From assembly GCA_903823865.1 (NCBI GenBank), contig CAIJUJ010000033.1:1-43866 (forward strand): DNA of 43,866 nucleotides, in the 5' to 3' direction. The stretch's first letter is position 1; every line of letters starts with the position of its first letter. Below are positions 15,814 through 23,939 of the stretch, piece after piece. The notes under the pieces are model-generated. The model was given only the letters and a program-made list of their open reading frames with translations, did no database searches and was not told where the DNA came from. Position numbers and translations under genes: made by a program. Source of the DNA: an uncultured bacterium (GTDB taxonomy: Bacteria > Patescibacteriota > Minisyncoccia > Phycocordibacterales > GWA1-40-21).

Positions 15814-17349
15814 TTATTTCTGTCTTGGGATCTGATTTTTACTTTTATTTTTCTCTAAGTAACTTGCAATATGTCTTTTTGCCATACTCGTCTTTGCCAT
15901 TTCGAGCCATTTAGCTGATGGTTTACTTGATTCTTTGGTTATAATTTCAACTATATCTACATTTTTTAGAATTGTGTCTATTGAAACCATTTTGCCATTT
16001 ATCTTTGCCCCACTCATATGAGCCCCAATATCAGAATGAATTGCAAAAGCAAAATCAATAACACATGAACCTCTCGGTAGGTCTACAACATCTCCTTTTG
16101 GTGTAAGTATAAATATTCTTTCGTTAAAGAAATCAACTTTTAAATCCTCAACAAAATTATTTTTATCTTTCTCAGTTTTTAAGTTCTTCTGTGATTCTGC
16201 AAGTTCATTTATCCAATGTGGAGTTGCCTCATGACTATTTGTTGTTTTAAAATAATTCACAATTCTTGGTAGAAATTGTTTAAACCATCGAGTTTCAGAA
16301 TTTTCTTTTTGTTTAATTGAGCCTTTTTCTTTGTAAAAAAGATGTGATGCAATACCGAATTCAGACTCCTGCTGCATTTCTTTTGTACGAATTTGTACTT
16401 CAATAGTGGCACCATCTTTTGTAAGAACATTAGTGTGTAAGCTTTTATATCCATTTGGTTTTGGAAGTGCAATATAATCTTTGATTCTTCTAGGTATAGG
16501 TCTTGCGATGCTATGCATTATTCCAAGGACTTTATAGCAGTCTGAAATTGTATCTACAATTATACGAACAGCGAGAATATCGTATATATTATTTATATCA
16601 TTTTCGTGTCTTTGCATTTTTCTATAAAGGCTATAGATTCCTTTTTGCCTATAATCTGTTTTGAAATGGATTACACCTTCTGTTGCGAGTGCTTTTTTTA
16701 CAGATTTAATAAATTTGTTTAGTTCTGGTAATGCTTCTTTTTCTTTACTATTTAAAAGGTTTACAATTTTTTGGTACTCAGTAGGGTTTACATATTTAAA
16801 TGACAAATCTTCAAGCTCACGTGACAATACTCTTATAGAAAGCCTTTGGGCGAGAGGGGCATATATCTCTAATGTTTCGAGAGCAATTCTTTTTTGTTTT
16901 ACTAAAGGTATATATTGTAAAGTACGCATATTGTGTAGTCGGTCAGCGAGTTTAATAATTAGAACCCGTATATCCTGAGCCACAGCTACAAGGAATTTTC
17001 TAAGACTTTCAATATGTCTTTCTGCTCCTCTGTATTTAACTTTTCCTAGTTTTGTTACACCGTTTACTAAAAAATATACTTCATCACCAAATTCCTTTTT
17101 TATATAATCTTCAGTCGCAACACCGTCTTCTATTGAATCATGTAGAAGTCCAGCAACTATTGTAGTAGGACCCATCTGTAAGCTTGCAAGTATTTTTGCA
17201 GTTTCAAATACATGGTTGAAATATGGTTCACCTGATTTTCTAAGTTGTCCCTCGTGTGCTTTTATAGCAAAATCATAAGCTTTTTGTATAAACTCTTTGT
17301 CTTTTTGGGTTGGGGAATCTAATAATGAAATAATTTCTTCTGAAGCCAT
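15814..17349 (-). CDS. rel: (p)ppGpp synthetase/hydrolase, RelA/SpoT family
   Basis: 511-aa alarmone enzyme controlling the stringent response. HD hydrolase domain with HDSIED (from His70) and IKLADRLHNMRTL; synthetase domain with RIIVDTISDCYKVLGIMH and DYIALPKPNGYKSLHT; then a TGS domain (RIFILTPKGDVVDLPRGS). The HDxxED motif suggests hydrolysis is retained, so it is probably bifunctional. It ends soon after TGS and lacks the zinc-finger/ACT regions of full-length ~730-residue RelA/SpoT. I start at MASEEIISLL; a 12-residue upstream extension is less plausible. Confidence 0.93.
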   Translation of the reverse strand: MASEEIISLLDSPTQKDKEFIQKAYDFAIKAHEGQLRKSGEPYFNHVFETAKILASLQMGPTTIVAGLLHDSIEDGVATEDYIKKEFGDEVYFLVNGVTKLGKVKYRGAERHIESLRKFLVAVAQDIRVLIIKLADRLHNMRTLQYIPLVKQKRIALETLEIYAPLAQRLSIRVLSRELEDLSFKYVNPTEYQKIVNLLNSKEKEALPELNKFIKSVKKALATEGVIHFKTDYRQKGIYSLYRKMQRHENDINNIYDILAVRIIVDTISDCYKVLGIMHSIARPIPRRIKDYIALPKPNGYKSLHTNVLTKDGATIEVQIRTKEMQQESEFGIASHLFYKEKGSIKQKENSETRWFKQFLPRIVNYFKTTNSHEATPHWINELAESQKNLKTEKDKNNFVEDLKVDFFNERIFILTPKGDVVDLPRGSCVIDFAFAIHSDIGAHMSGAKINGKMVSIDTILKNVDIVEIITKESSKPSAKWLEMAKTSMAKRHIASYLEKNKSKNQIPRQK

Positions 17350-17383
17350 AATTAGTAGTGTAAAGGCAAAAGACAGGAAAGTC

Positions 17384-17416
17384 AAAAGGCCGGTTCGCTT
17401 CGCGAACCACCCTTTT
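17384..17416 (-). terminator. Terminator after topA
   Basis: On the minus strand AAAAGG plus GGTTCGC, a GAAG loop, then CGAACC plus CCTTTT. It lies 8 bp after the topA stop and upstream of rel. Confidence 0.75.
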
Positions 17417-17423
17417 AATTATT

Positions 17424-19616
17424 TTACTTTGATAACTTATCTGGTCTGTGATTAGGACATGTTTTGTCGGAGCAACGTTCTGGAATAGTTTTGGTGCCAA
17501 GCATCATCAAAGCTCCACAGGTAGGGCAAAGTTTGCCGGTTGGTTTCGCTTTAATTGCATATTTACATTTTGGGTAGTTTGTACAGCTGTAAAAAATTCC
17601 AAATCTACCTCTTCGTTCGGCCATTTCACCAGTTTTACATTTTGGACATTTTACGCCAGTTGAATTTACGGGAGCACCTTCACCCTTTTTAATATATTTA
17701 CATTTTGGATAATTTGAGCAGGAAATAAATCTTCCAAATTTTCCATCTCTTTCAACGAGTTTACCGTCTTTACATTCCGGACATTTTTCACCGGTTTCTT
17801 TTGGCCCTTCCATTTCTGTTCCATCCATTTTTCTGGCACCAGCACAATCTGGGTATTTTTTACAACTCAAGAATTTTCCATTTTTGGAAAGTTTAATAAT
17901 CATCGGTCCACCACAGACAGGACATTTTATACTTGGGTCTGCTTCACCAAGATTTGTAACTTTCTCAATTTTATTTTTTGCTTTCACTTCTTTTGTAAAT
18001 GGTCCATAAAAATCTTTTAAAGTTTTTTCATATTCTCTTTTTCCAGTGGCAATATCATCAAGCTCATCTTCCATTTCTGCTGTAAAAGTATCGCTTATAT
18101 AATTTGCAAAGTTTTTTTCCAAGAAATCACTGACAACTTCTCCAGTATCGGTAGGGAAAAGTGCCTTGTTTATCTTTTCAACATATTTTCTCTCTTCAAG
18201 AGTTTTCATAATAGAAGCATAAGTTGAAGGTCTTCCGATACCTCTTTTTTCTAGCTCTTTAATAAGACCCGCCTCGCTATATCTTCCTGGCGGTTCGGTA
18301 AATTTCTCAGTATTTCTTATTTCAATAAGTTTTAAAATATCGCCTTTTGCAACTTTTGGAAGTTCAACGTCCTCACCTCGAGCATCTGGGTCAGCTTTTA
18401 GCCAGCCATCAAAAAGCATTCGTGAACCATTGATTGAAAATGTTGGAACTTCGCCACGAGATGGTAATCCATTTTTCGTGGTCTCGCTTCCTATTTGAGC
18501 AGTAATTTTTGTTCTCAAAACTTTTGCATCAGACATTTGTGAAGCCAGTGTTCTTTGCCAAATAAGTCTGTAAAGTTCTTTTTGTTCATCTGTTAACCCA
18601 GCATTTTCTTTACTTGCATCTGTTGGGCGGATTGCCTCGTGTGCTTCCTGTGCATTTTTGCTTTTTGTTACATAAATATTTTTGTGCGCATAATTTGCAC
18701 CATATTTTTTATTTATAACTGCAGCCATTTGATCTTGCGCTGTTACGCTCAAGTTTGTGCTGTCGGTTCTCATATAAGTAATGAGACCAGCTTCGTAAAG
18801 TTTCTGGGCAATTCCCATAGTTCTTGAAGGAGCAAGTCCAAGACGGGTACTTGCTGTTTGTTGAAGTGTTGAAGTAGTGAATGGAGCTTTTGGACTTCTT
18901 TTTGTCTCAGTTTCCGTAACACTTTTTACTGACCATTCTTCTTTGTTTCCAATTTCTAGAATTTTTTCAACTTCTTTTATATCGCGAGGCTCTTTATCGC
19001 AACCAAGTGTGATTTTTATGCCACCGACAGTTTGTGTATCAGCTTCAATTGTCCAATATTGCTCAGGCTTGAATGCGCGGATTTCTCTTTCTCTTTCCAT
19101 TATTATACGGAGAGCGGGGGATTGAACGCGTCCAGCTGAAAGTCCATAACGAACTTTTTTCCAAATAAGTCCAGAAAGGTCATATCCTACGAGTCTGTCC
19201 AAAACTCTTCTTGCTTCTTGCGCGCGTCTTAAATTATCATCAATTTCTGTTGGATTTTGAATTGCTTCTTTGATTGCATCTTTTGTAATTTCATAAAAAC
19301 GAACACGCTTTGGATTTTTTAGCCCAACTGCTTCTTTAACATGCCATGCAATAGCTTCTCCTTCTCGGTCAGGGTCGGTGGCGAGCAGTACTTCGTCTGC
19401 TCGCTCCGCCAAACTTTTTATTTCAGAAACAACCTTTTCTTTTCCTGGGCTAATTTCATATTTAGGAATAAAACCGCCAGGAATATCTATTGCATCTTTA
19501 TTGCTTTTTGGTAAATCACGAATATGCCCAACGCTTGCTCGCACCGTGTATGCACCATCCAAATATTTTTCTATCGTCTTCGCTTTTGACGGAGACTCAA
19601 CGATTAATAATTTCAT
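17424..19616 (-). CDS. topA: DNA topoisomerase I
   Basis: 730-aa type IA topoisomerase, which relaxes negative supercoils and so balances gyrase. TOPRIM domain MKLLIVESPSKAKTIEKYL with the acidic triad ATDPDREGEAIAWH; active-site tyrosine in GLITYMRTDST (about residue 285); YGLSAGRVQSPALR; and RGIGRPSTYASI. The C-terminus holds zinc ribbons of the form KCPVCGGPM, KCPECKDGK, KCPKCKTGE and LCPTCGAL, all with intact cysteines. Diverges from the membrane-protein gene at 19675 across a 58-bp shared promoter region. Confidence 0.97.
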   Translation of the reverse strand: MKLLIVESPSKAKTIEKYLDGAYTVRASVGHIRDLPKSNKDAIDIPGGFIPKYEISPGKEKVVSEIKSLAERADEVLLATDPDREGEAIAWHVKEAVGLKNPKRVRFYEITKDAIKEAIQNPTEIDDNLRRAQEARRVLDRLVGYDLSGLIWKKVRYGLSAGRVQSPALRIIMEREREIRAFKPEQYWTIEADTQTVGGIKITLGCDKEPRDIKEVEKILEIGNKEEWSVKSVTETETKRSPKAPFTTSTLQQTASTRLGLAPSRTMGIAQKLYEAGLITYMRTDSTNLSVTAQDQMAAVINKKYGANYAHKNIYVTKSKNAQEAHEAIRPTDASKENAGLTDEQKELYRLIWQRTLASQMSDAKVLRTKITAQIGSETTKNGLPSRGEVPTFSINGSRMLFDGWLKADPDARGEDVELPKVAKGDILKLIEIRNTEKFTEPPGRYSEAGLIKELEKRGIGRPSTYASIMKTLEERKYVEKINKALFPTDTGEVVSDFLEKNFANYISDTFTAEMEDELDDIATGKREYEKTLKDFYGPFTKEVKAKNKIEKVTNLGEADPSIKCPVCGGPMIIKLSKNGKFLSCKKYPDCAGARKMDGTEMEGPKETGEKCPECKDGKLVERDGKFGRFISCSNYPKCKYIKKGEGAPVNSTGVKCPKCKTGEMAERRGRFGIFYSCTNYPKCKYAIKAKPTGKLCPTCGALMMLGTKTIPERCSDKTCPNHRPDKLSK

Positions 19617-19662
19617 CGATACATATTAATATACCATAATTTCAATTTGTGCAAACTTTTGA

Positions 19663-19668
19663 TATAAT
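19663..19668 (+). promoter_or_regulatory. Leaderless -10 box in the topA divergent region
   Basis: TATAAT, then 6 nt, then ATG at 19675. The divergent topA promoter must overlap or adjoin it. Confidence 0.6.
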
Positions 19669-19674
19669 TTGTAT

Positions 19675-20088
19675 ATGAAAATAATTAATAAATTTAGGTC
19701 AATATGGTGGTGTTGGATTATTGTTACTGTGATTTATATAATTTTCACTCTTCCATTGAGTGATTTGGTGCCAAGTCCAATTGTTGGCTTTGTTGGTCTA
19801 TTTGCACCTTATGGCTTCTTATCTATTTTGTATTTTGTTTTTAATATTTATTATAATATTGCAGCGCTATTTATTTTTATTGTTGGTATGGTTGTTACTC
19901 ATAAATATATTAATAACATAAATATAAGTTTAGGAAAAATGGTTATTATTAATTTATTAATTTTATGTATATTAACCGGACTTGTTGATATTATGCGCCT
20001 TACACCAGCTGCATCATGGAAGATTTTCATTTCTGGTGGTAATTTTAGTAAATATTTAGATGAAGTTGTACCAGGTAGAGTTAGATAA
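19675..20088 (+). CDS. Polytopic membrane protein of unknown function
   Basis: 137 aa with four hydrophobic segments (WWCWIIVTVIYIIF, GLFAPYGFLSILYFVF, IAALFIFIVGMVVTHKY and MVIINLLILCILTGLVDIM) and a polar C-terminal tail (FSKYLDEVVPGRVR). No family recognised. Start taken at ATG 19675, 6 nt after TATAAT. The DUF3267-like protease follows 37 bp downstream on the same strand, so the two membrane proteins may be co-transcribed. Confidence 0.65.
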   Translation: MKIINKFRSIWWCWIIVTVIYIIFTLPLSDLVPSPIVGFVGLFAPYGFLSILYFVFNIYYNIAALFIFIVGMVVTHKYINNINISLGKMVIINLLILCILTGLVDIMRLTPAASWKIFISGGNFSKYLDEVVPGRVR

Positions 20089-20125
20089 TAATAACCACGA
20101 GATTCAACCTTAAGAAAAACATAAT

Positions 20126-20638
20126 ATGTTCATACCAGGCGAATTAATAGCACTGCTAACTTTTCCGGGAGTAATATTACACGAGTGGGCACACAAGAAG
20201 TTTTGTGATTGGAGTAAGGTCACAGTTTTCAAAGTAAAATATTTTCAATTTTGGAATAGGGAAGCGGGTTTTGTATTGCATGAACAACCAACAAAATTGA
20301 GCCAGACTTTTTGGATTTCAGTTGGCCCTCTACTATTTAATTCAATTCTTGTAATCATACTTGGATATATTATTGTGCACATTGTTCCAAGCACTTTCAA
20401 ATATTATCTATTGCTATGGCTTGCATTTTCTACAGGTCTTCACGCTTTTCCAAGCAATCCAGACGCGCAGAATGTTTTGAGTGATAGTAAAGAATTATTA
20501 GCAAAACACAGATTTCGTTTTTGGTATTATTTTGCTTATCCATTTTTCGGTTTGATTTGGCTTGCAAATAGATTGAGAGTTTATTGGTTTGATGTTTTTT
20601 ACACCGTTTTTTTAATTTATATTGGAATGTCAATCTAA
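20126..20638 (+). CDS. Membrane metalloprotease-like protein (DUF3267 type)
   Basis: 170-aa integral-membrane putative zinc protease. HExxH is HEWAH (residues 19-23) in the first helix; later HAFPSNPDAQN offers the aspartate-type third ligand expected for M50/DUF3267-like families. About four hydrophobic segments. The target is unknown; intramembrane or membrane-proximal proteolysis is inferred from the motif. Ends 30 bp before a perfect palindrome. Confidence 0.75.
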   Translation: MFIPGELIALLTFPGVILHEWAHKKFCDWSKVTVFKVKYFQFWNREAGFVLHEQPTKLSQTFWISVGPLLFNSILVIILGYIIVHIVPSTFKYYLLLWLAFSTGLHAFPSNPDAQNVLSDSKELLAKHRFRFWYYFAYPFFGLIWLANRLRVYWFDVFYTVFLIYIGMSI

Positions 20639-20668
20639 ATTAATCGTTCAATTCTTTTTCTATCCTAA

Positions 20669-20710
20669 TAAACTTATTCTCAAATTCTTAAGAATTTGAG
20701 AATAAGTTTA
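20669..20710. repeat. 42-bp perfect palindrome downstream of the wHTH gene
   Basis: TAAACTTATTCTCAAATTCTT followed by its exact reverse complement. It overlaps the stop codon of the regulator on the minus strand and lies just after the DUF3267-like gene on the plus strand. Its core TTCTCAAATTCTTAAGAA recurs upstream of the regulator (21036-21069). It could be a terminator, an operator, or both. Confidence 0.85.
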
Positions 20711-21001
20711 GAAGTTTAAAATAATTTCAACTATCTTTTTCCCATAAGGGGATATGCTGTGCTCTACCGTATGACCATTGTATTTTTTATTAAGTAAACC
20801 AGCACCAACCAATCTTCTTGTATGCTCGGCTGTTGTTTTAATATTTGTTTTTAATCTTTCTGTAATTTCAATCAAAGTTATTGATGGATTATTTGCGACA
20901 AGTAAAATAATATCTATTCGTTTTGAATTAGCTACGCCCTTAAAATGTCTCTCAAGTTGTTTAGATGTTTTGGTAATTTTCTTTTCTTTATAATATTTCA
21001 T
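20708..21001 (-). CDS. Winged-helix transcriptional regulator (ArsR-like)
   Basis: 97-aa DNA-binding protein. After a basic N-terminus comes a winged-helix domain: ANSKRIDIILLVANNPSITLIEITERLKTNIKTTAEHTRRLVGAGLLNKKYNGHTVEHSISPYGKKI-type order of helices, turn and wing (residues about 24-92). It resembles ArsR/MarR-like HTH_20 or HTH_5 regulators. No metal-binding cysteines are visible. Two related palindromes flank the gene, one spanning its own promoter, so autorepression is likely. Confidence 0.8.
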   Translation of the reverse strand: MKYYKEKKITKTSKQLERHFKGVANSKRIDIILLVANNPSITLIEITERLKTNIKTTAEHTRRLVGAGLLNKKYNGHTVEHSISPYGKKIVEIILNF

Positions 21002-21033
21002 TTTGTTTATATATTTACGTTGTTATCTGATTT

Positions 21034-21069
21034 ATTATATTCTCAAATTCTTAAGAAATTGAGAATATA
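21034..21069 (-). promoter_or_regulatory. Operator-like palindrome overlapping the wHTH promoter
   Basis: The 34-bp near-perfect palindrome 21036-21069 (one mismatch per half) has the core TTCTCAAATTCTTAAGAA, shared with the copy at 20669-20710. On the minus strand TATAAT (21039-21034) is partly inside its edge, and the palindrome fills the -10/-35 interval, as expected of an autoregulatory operator. Confidence 0.65.
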
Positions 21070-21099
21070 AATATTGTTAATAAATTATTACTTAATTTT

Positions 21100-21969
21100 T
21101 TAAGTTAAACGAATTTCTCCCATACTTTCTTTTATCAATCCTTTAATCTCCATTATTGAAAGGACGGTACTTGCTTTTGACACTGGCATTTTTAGTGCAC
21201 GGATTAATTCATCTTTTTCCATTGGCTCGGTGAGAATTTTTATTACAAGTAATTCTTCTTCTGAACAATCAGAATATTTAAGTTCTAAGTTTTGGGGTGT
21301 TTCATCTATTTTAAAACCAAGTGCTTCTAAAATATCCTCGCTACTTCTCACTGGTGTTGCACCAAGTCGTATTAGCATATTTGGTCCTTCAGAGTTTTTA
21401 GAAAATATTGAGCCGGGGACTGTGAGCACCTCTCTATTGTATTCGGTTGCAAATTTTGAAGTAATAAGTGTGCCTGATTTTATTTCCGCTTCTATGACAA
21501 GCACCGCATGAGAAAGCCCAGCCATTATTCTATTTCTTTGTGGAAAGCTATATGGTGTGGCTCGAAACTTTGGTTCAAATTCTGAAATAAGTGCACCACC
21601 TTTTTCTAAAATTTTCTCTGCAAGCTGTCTGTGTGAGCTTGGATAAAGAACTGATTCATGAAGTCCAGAGCCGGGCACAGCAACCGTCTTTAAACCAGCA
21701 TCCAAGGCTGATTTGTGGGCAATTCCATCAATACCAAGAGCAAGACCTGAAACTATACATATATTGTATCCGCGAAGGCCAGAAATAAGCTTCTCACAAA
21801 CATCTTTCCCATATTGAGTATATTTGCGGGAGCCAACAACGCAGAGAATTTTTGTGTCAGGTGAGGGAAGTTGTCCTTGGTAATATATTTTTTCTGGTGC
21901 GTCGGTAATTTCCTGCAGCATTTCTGGCAAATTTTTCTTTTCAAGTATTTTAATTTCAAAATCTTTCAT
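21100..21969 (-). CDS. dprA: DNA processing protein DprA
   Basis: 289-aa DprA/Smf, which loads RecA on incoming single-stranded DNA during natural transformation. The Rossmann-like core is clear: VVGSRKYTQYGKDVCEKLI, VSGLALGIDGIAHKSAL, VAVPGSGL, YPSSHRQLAEKI, FPQRNRIMAGLSHAVLVIEA and SGTLITSKFATEYNREVLTVPG. A C-terminal winged helix (DELIRALKMPVSKASTVLSIMEIKGLI) is retained. It supports competence-type DNA uptake, common in this radiation; the pilin-like genes elsewhere in the window may be related but are not linked to it. Confidence 0.95.
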   Translation of the reverse strand: MKDFEIKILEKKNLPEMLQEITDAPEKIYYQGQLPSPDTKILCVVGSRKYTQYGKDVCEKLISGLRGYNICIVSGLALGIDGIAHKSALDAGLKTVAVPGSGLHESVLYPSSHRQLAEKILEKGGALISEFEPKFRATPYSFPQRNRIMAGLSHAVLVIEAEIKSGTLITSKFATEYNREVLTVPGSIFSKNSEGPNMLIRLGATPVRSSEDILEALGFKIDETPQNLELKYSDCSEEELLVIKILTEPMEKDELIRALKMPVSKASTVLSIMEIKGLIKESMGEIRLT

Positions 21970-22008
21970 GTTGTTGTTAATTTTAACATTTATTGATAAT
22001 ATATTAAA

Positions 22009-22101
22009 TACGAATCAACGAATTATGCGAATAATACGAATGTCTACAAATAATTAATTATTCGTAACCATTCGTTTCATTCGTACATTTGTATATTCGT
22101 A
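22009..22101. repeat. Inverted array of ACGAAT units between dprA and serS
   Basis: The left side carries TACGAAT, AACGAAT, GCGAAT and TACGAAT; the right side carries ATTCGTA, ATTCGTT, ATTCGTA and ATTCGTA. Together they form an imperfect 93-bp palindrome centred near 22055 in the divergent promoter region of dprA and serS, ending 10 bp before the serS ATG. Confidence 0.7.
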
Positions 22102-22110
22102 AACAAAATC

Positions 22111-23388
22111 ATGTTAGACATTAAATTCATCAGAGAAAATAAAGAACTCATAATTGAGGGTGCAAGAAAAAAGCATATCAAGTTTGACCCATCAGATTTG
22201 ATAAAAGTAGATGACAAGAGGAAAGAGCTGCTTTCAGAAATAGAAAAGATGCGAGCAGAGCAAAATGAGGTATCTGTTCGTCTTCCACAGCTCAAAGAAG
22301 CAGGCCAAAAAGCCGAGCTTATTGGTCAAATGAAAATTTTGAAAGAAAAGTTGCAGAAAGAAGAAGAAAAATTGAAAGAGGTAATGCAAGAATGGCAGAC
22401 ACTTATGCTCCAGGTTCCAAATGTTCCAGACGTCTCTGTTCCAGAAGGAAATGGTGAAGATGATAATGTTGAGGTAAAAGTTTGGGGTGAAATTCCTAAA
22501 ATGGATTTTAAGCCAAAAGACCATATTGAACTTATGGAAAAATTGGACCTAGCTGATTTTGAAGCTGGGACAAAAGTTGCAGGATTCCGTGGATATTTTT
22601 TGAAAAATGAAGCCGCCGAGCTCGAGTTTGCTATTTGGCAATTGACAATAGACTTGTTCAGAGAAAAACATCCAGATTATTCTTTAATGTTTGTTCCATC
22701 ACTTGTAAAGAGAGAAGCACTTCTAGGAACTGGTTATCTTCCACAAGGCGAAGAAGAAATTTATAAAACACAAGACAATGATTATTTGGCAGGTACTGCA
22801 GAAGTTGCCACAATGGGATTTTATTCTGACAAAACTTTGAAAAAAATAGACTTACCAAAAAAGACGATATCTTTTTCTCCATGTTTTAGAAGAGAGGCAG
22901 GAAGCTACAGTAAAGATACAAAAGGAATAATGCGAGTTCATGAATTTTATAAATTTGAGCAAGTTATTATTGGTGAAGCAAGCCACGAGACATCTGTAAA
23001 ATATCATGAGGAATTACTTTTAAATGCAGAAGAAATTTTACAAGCTATGGGCATTCCATATCATGTAGTTGTTTGTTGTGGAGCCGAAATAGGGCTTGGA
23101 CATGTTAAAAAATATGATATTGAAGTTTGGGTACCATCTCAAAATAAGTACAGAGAATCACATTCATGCTCATATTTTCATGATTTTCAGACAAGAAGAT
23201 TAAATATTAGATACAAAGATACAGATGGTAAAACAAAGTTTACACACTCATTAAACAATACAGCTATCGCAACACCAAGAATTATTATTGCAATACTTGA
23301 GAACAATCAACAAGCAGATGGCTCAATAAAAATTCCTGAAGGATTGAGGAAGTATATGGGAGGGAAGGAGTACATAGGCATAAAATAG
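22111..23388 (+). CDS. serS: Seryl-tRNA synthetase
   Basis: 425-aa class II synthetase charging tRNA-Ser. The N-terminal antiparallel coiled-coil tRNA-binding arm spans about residues 25-105. The catalytic core has motif 2 (FSPCFRREAGSYSKDTKGIMRVHEFYKFEQV) and motif 3 (FTHSLNNTAIATPRIIIAILEN), with the TAEVA serine-binding loop written GTAEVATMG. Length is normal. Starts MLDIKFIRENKELI. Diverges from dprA and ends at a strong terminator. Confidence 0.97.
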   Translation: MLDIKFIRENKELIIEGARKKHIKFDPSDLIKVDDKRKELLSEIEKMRAEQNEVSVRLPQLKEAGQKAELIGQMKILKEKLQKEEEKLKEVMQEWQTLMLQVPNVPDVSVPEGNGEDDNVEVKVWGEIPKMDFKPKDHIELMEKLDLADFEAGTKVAGFRGYFLKNEAAELEFAIWQLTIDLFREKHPDYSLMFVPSLVKREALLGTGYLPQGEEEIYKTQDNDYLAGTAEVATMGFYSDKTLKKIDLPKKTISFSPCFRREAGSYSKDTKGIMRVHEFYKFEQVIIGEASHETSVKYHEELLLNAEEILQAMGIPYHVVVCCGAEIGLGHVKKYDIEVWVPSQNKYRESHSCSYFHDFQTRRLNIRYKDTDGKTKFTHSLNNTAIATPRIIIAILENNQQADGSIKIPEGLRKYMGGKEYIGIK

Positions 23389-23419
23389 TTTCAAGTTTAA
23401 AAGTTAAAAGCAAATACAA

Positions 23420-23455
23420 AAAAGGACGGCTCGCAAGCGAGCCGTCCTTTTTTCC
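23420..23455 (+). terminator. Terminator after serS
   Basis: GGACGGCTCGC (23424-23434) pairs with GCGAGCCGTCC (23437-23447), followed by TTTTTT. Confidence 0.9.
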
Positions 23456-23488
23456 AAAAGTAAAGCCCCGCAAATTAATGCGGGGCCC
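23455..23488 (-). terminator. Terminator of the small gene at 23495-23650
   Basis: GCCCCGCA/TGCGGGGC stem (23465-23486); on the minus strand it is followed by TTTACTTTT. Confidence 0.75.
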
Positions 23489-23494
23489 AGAACG

Positions 23495-23650
23495 TTAATA
23501 TTGGCCATAGGGGTGATGAGCAACCGCAACTGATAAATCTGATTGAGACATGGAGTTCTCCAACCCCATTTCCCAATAAGCGAGTATTACATCTTGAAGC
23601 CAATTATTTTTTTCTTGCTTCACCACTTTTAAGTTAGTTTTATCTTCCAT
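23495..23650 (-). CDS. Small 51-aa protein of unknown function
   Basis: 51 aa beginning MEDKTNLKVVKQEKNNW. The ATG at 23650 lies 4 nt after AGGAGGAG, a near-perfect SD. A longer reading from 23782 would run through the promoter and an upstream hairpin and is rejected. The middle looks helical (NWLQDVILAYWEMGL) and the tail is polar (AVAHHPYGQY). No family recognised. TTGACA, 17 nt and TACCAT upstream, plus its own terminator, support expression as an independent unit. Confidence 0.6.
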   Translation of the reverse strand: MEDKTNLKVVKQEKNNWLQDVILAYWEMGLENSMSQSDLSVAVAHHPYGQY

Positions 23651-23702
23651 TGCTCCTCCTAGGTTTTGACAGTAAAAAAATGAAGCTTGTACATCTGAAT
23701 AA

Positions 23703-23731
23703 ATGGTATAATTATCAAATAAGTTTGTCAA
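23703..23731 (-). promoter_or_regulatory. Promoter of the 51-aa gene
   Basis: On the minus strand TTGACA (23731-23726), a 17-nt spacer and TACCAT (23708-23703). The -10 box is weak, but the spacing equals that of the other two small-gene promoters. Confidence 0.5.
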
Positions 23732-23735
23732 ACAA

Positions 23736-23765
23736 TAAGGCGGGCGCTTCGCGCCCGCCTTTTTA
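23736..23765. terminator. Strong hairpin between the 51-aa gene and leader element 2
   Basis: GGCGGGCGC (23739-23747) pairs with GCGCCCGCC (23751-23759), then TTTTT on the plus strand. It insulates the ftsQ leader element from upstream transcription. Confidence 0.75.
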
Positions 23766-23799
23766 CTGTTTAGTTTTTTCATTCAATAGGTGAATATTC

Positions 23800-23937
23800 A
23801 CCCGCTAAAGTTTTTGCCAATGTTTGTTAAAAATTGCTTTTAAAAACATAATCATAATTTATATATTTATATGCTATAATTTTCTTAATCATAAGGTCGG
23901 AACAAACAATTTTTATTGGCAAAAATTTTTCTCGGGT
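23800..23937 (+). repeat. Palindromic leader element 2 (upstream of ftsQ)
   Basis: 138 bp. Left arm ACCCGCTAAAG, TTTTTGCCAAT, GTTTGTT, AAAAATT; right arm AACAAACAATTTTT, ATTGGCAAAAA, TTTTTCTCGGGT, then AA and the ftsQ ATG. The centre carries an extended -10, TGCTATAAT (TATAAT at 23875-23880), 75 bp from the left edge, predicting a leader of about 53 nt made mostly of the right arm. Confidence 0.88.
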
Positions 23938-23939
23938 AA

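Noticed and set aside
23651..23782. N-terminal extension of the 51-aa protein
   Set aside because: The extension overlaps the promoter and the strong hairpin at 23736-23765, and the ATG at 23650 has a near-perfect SD.
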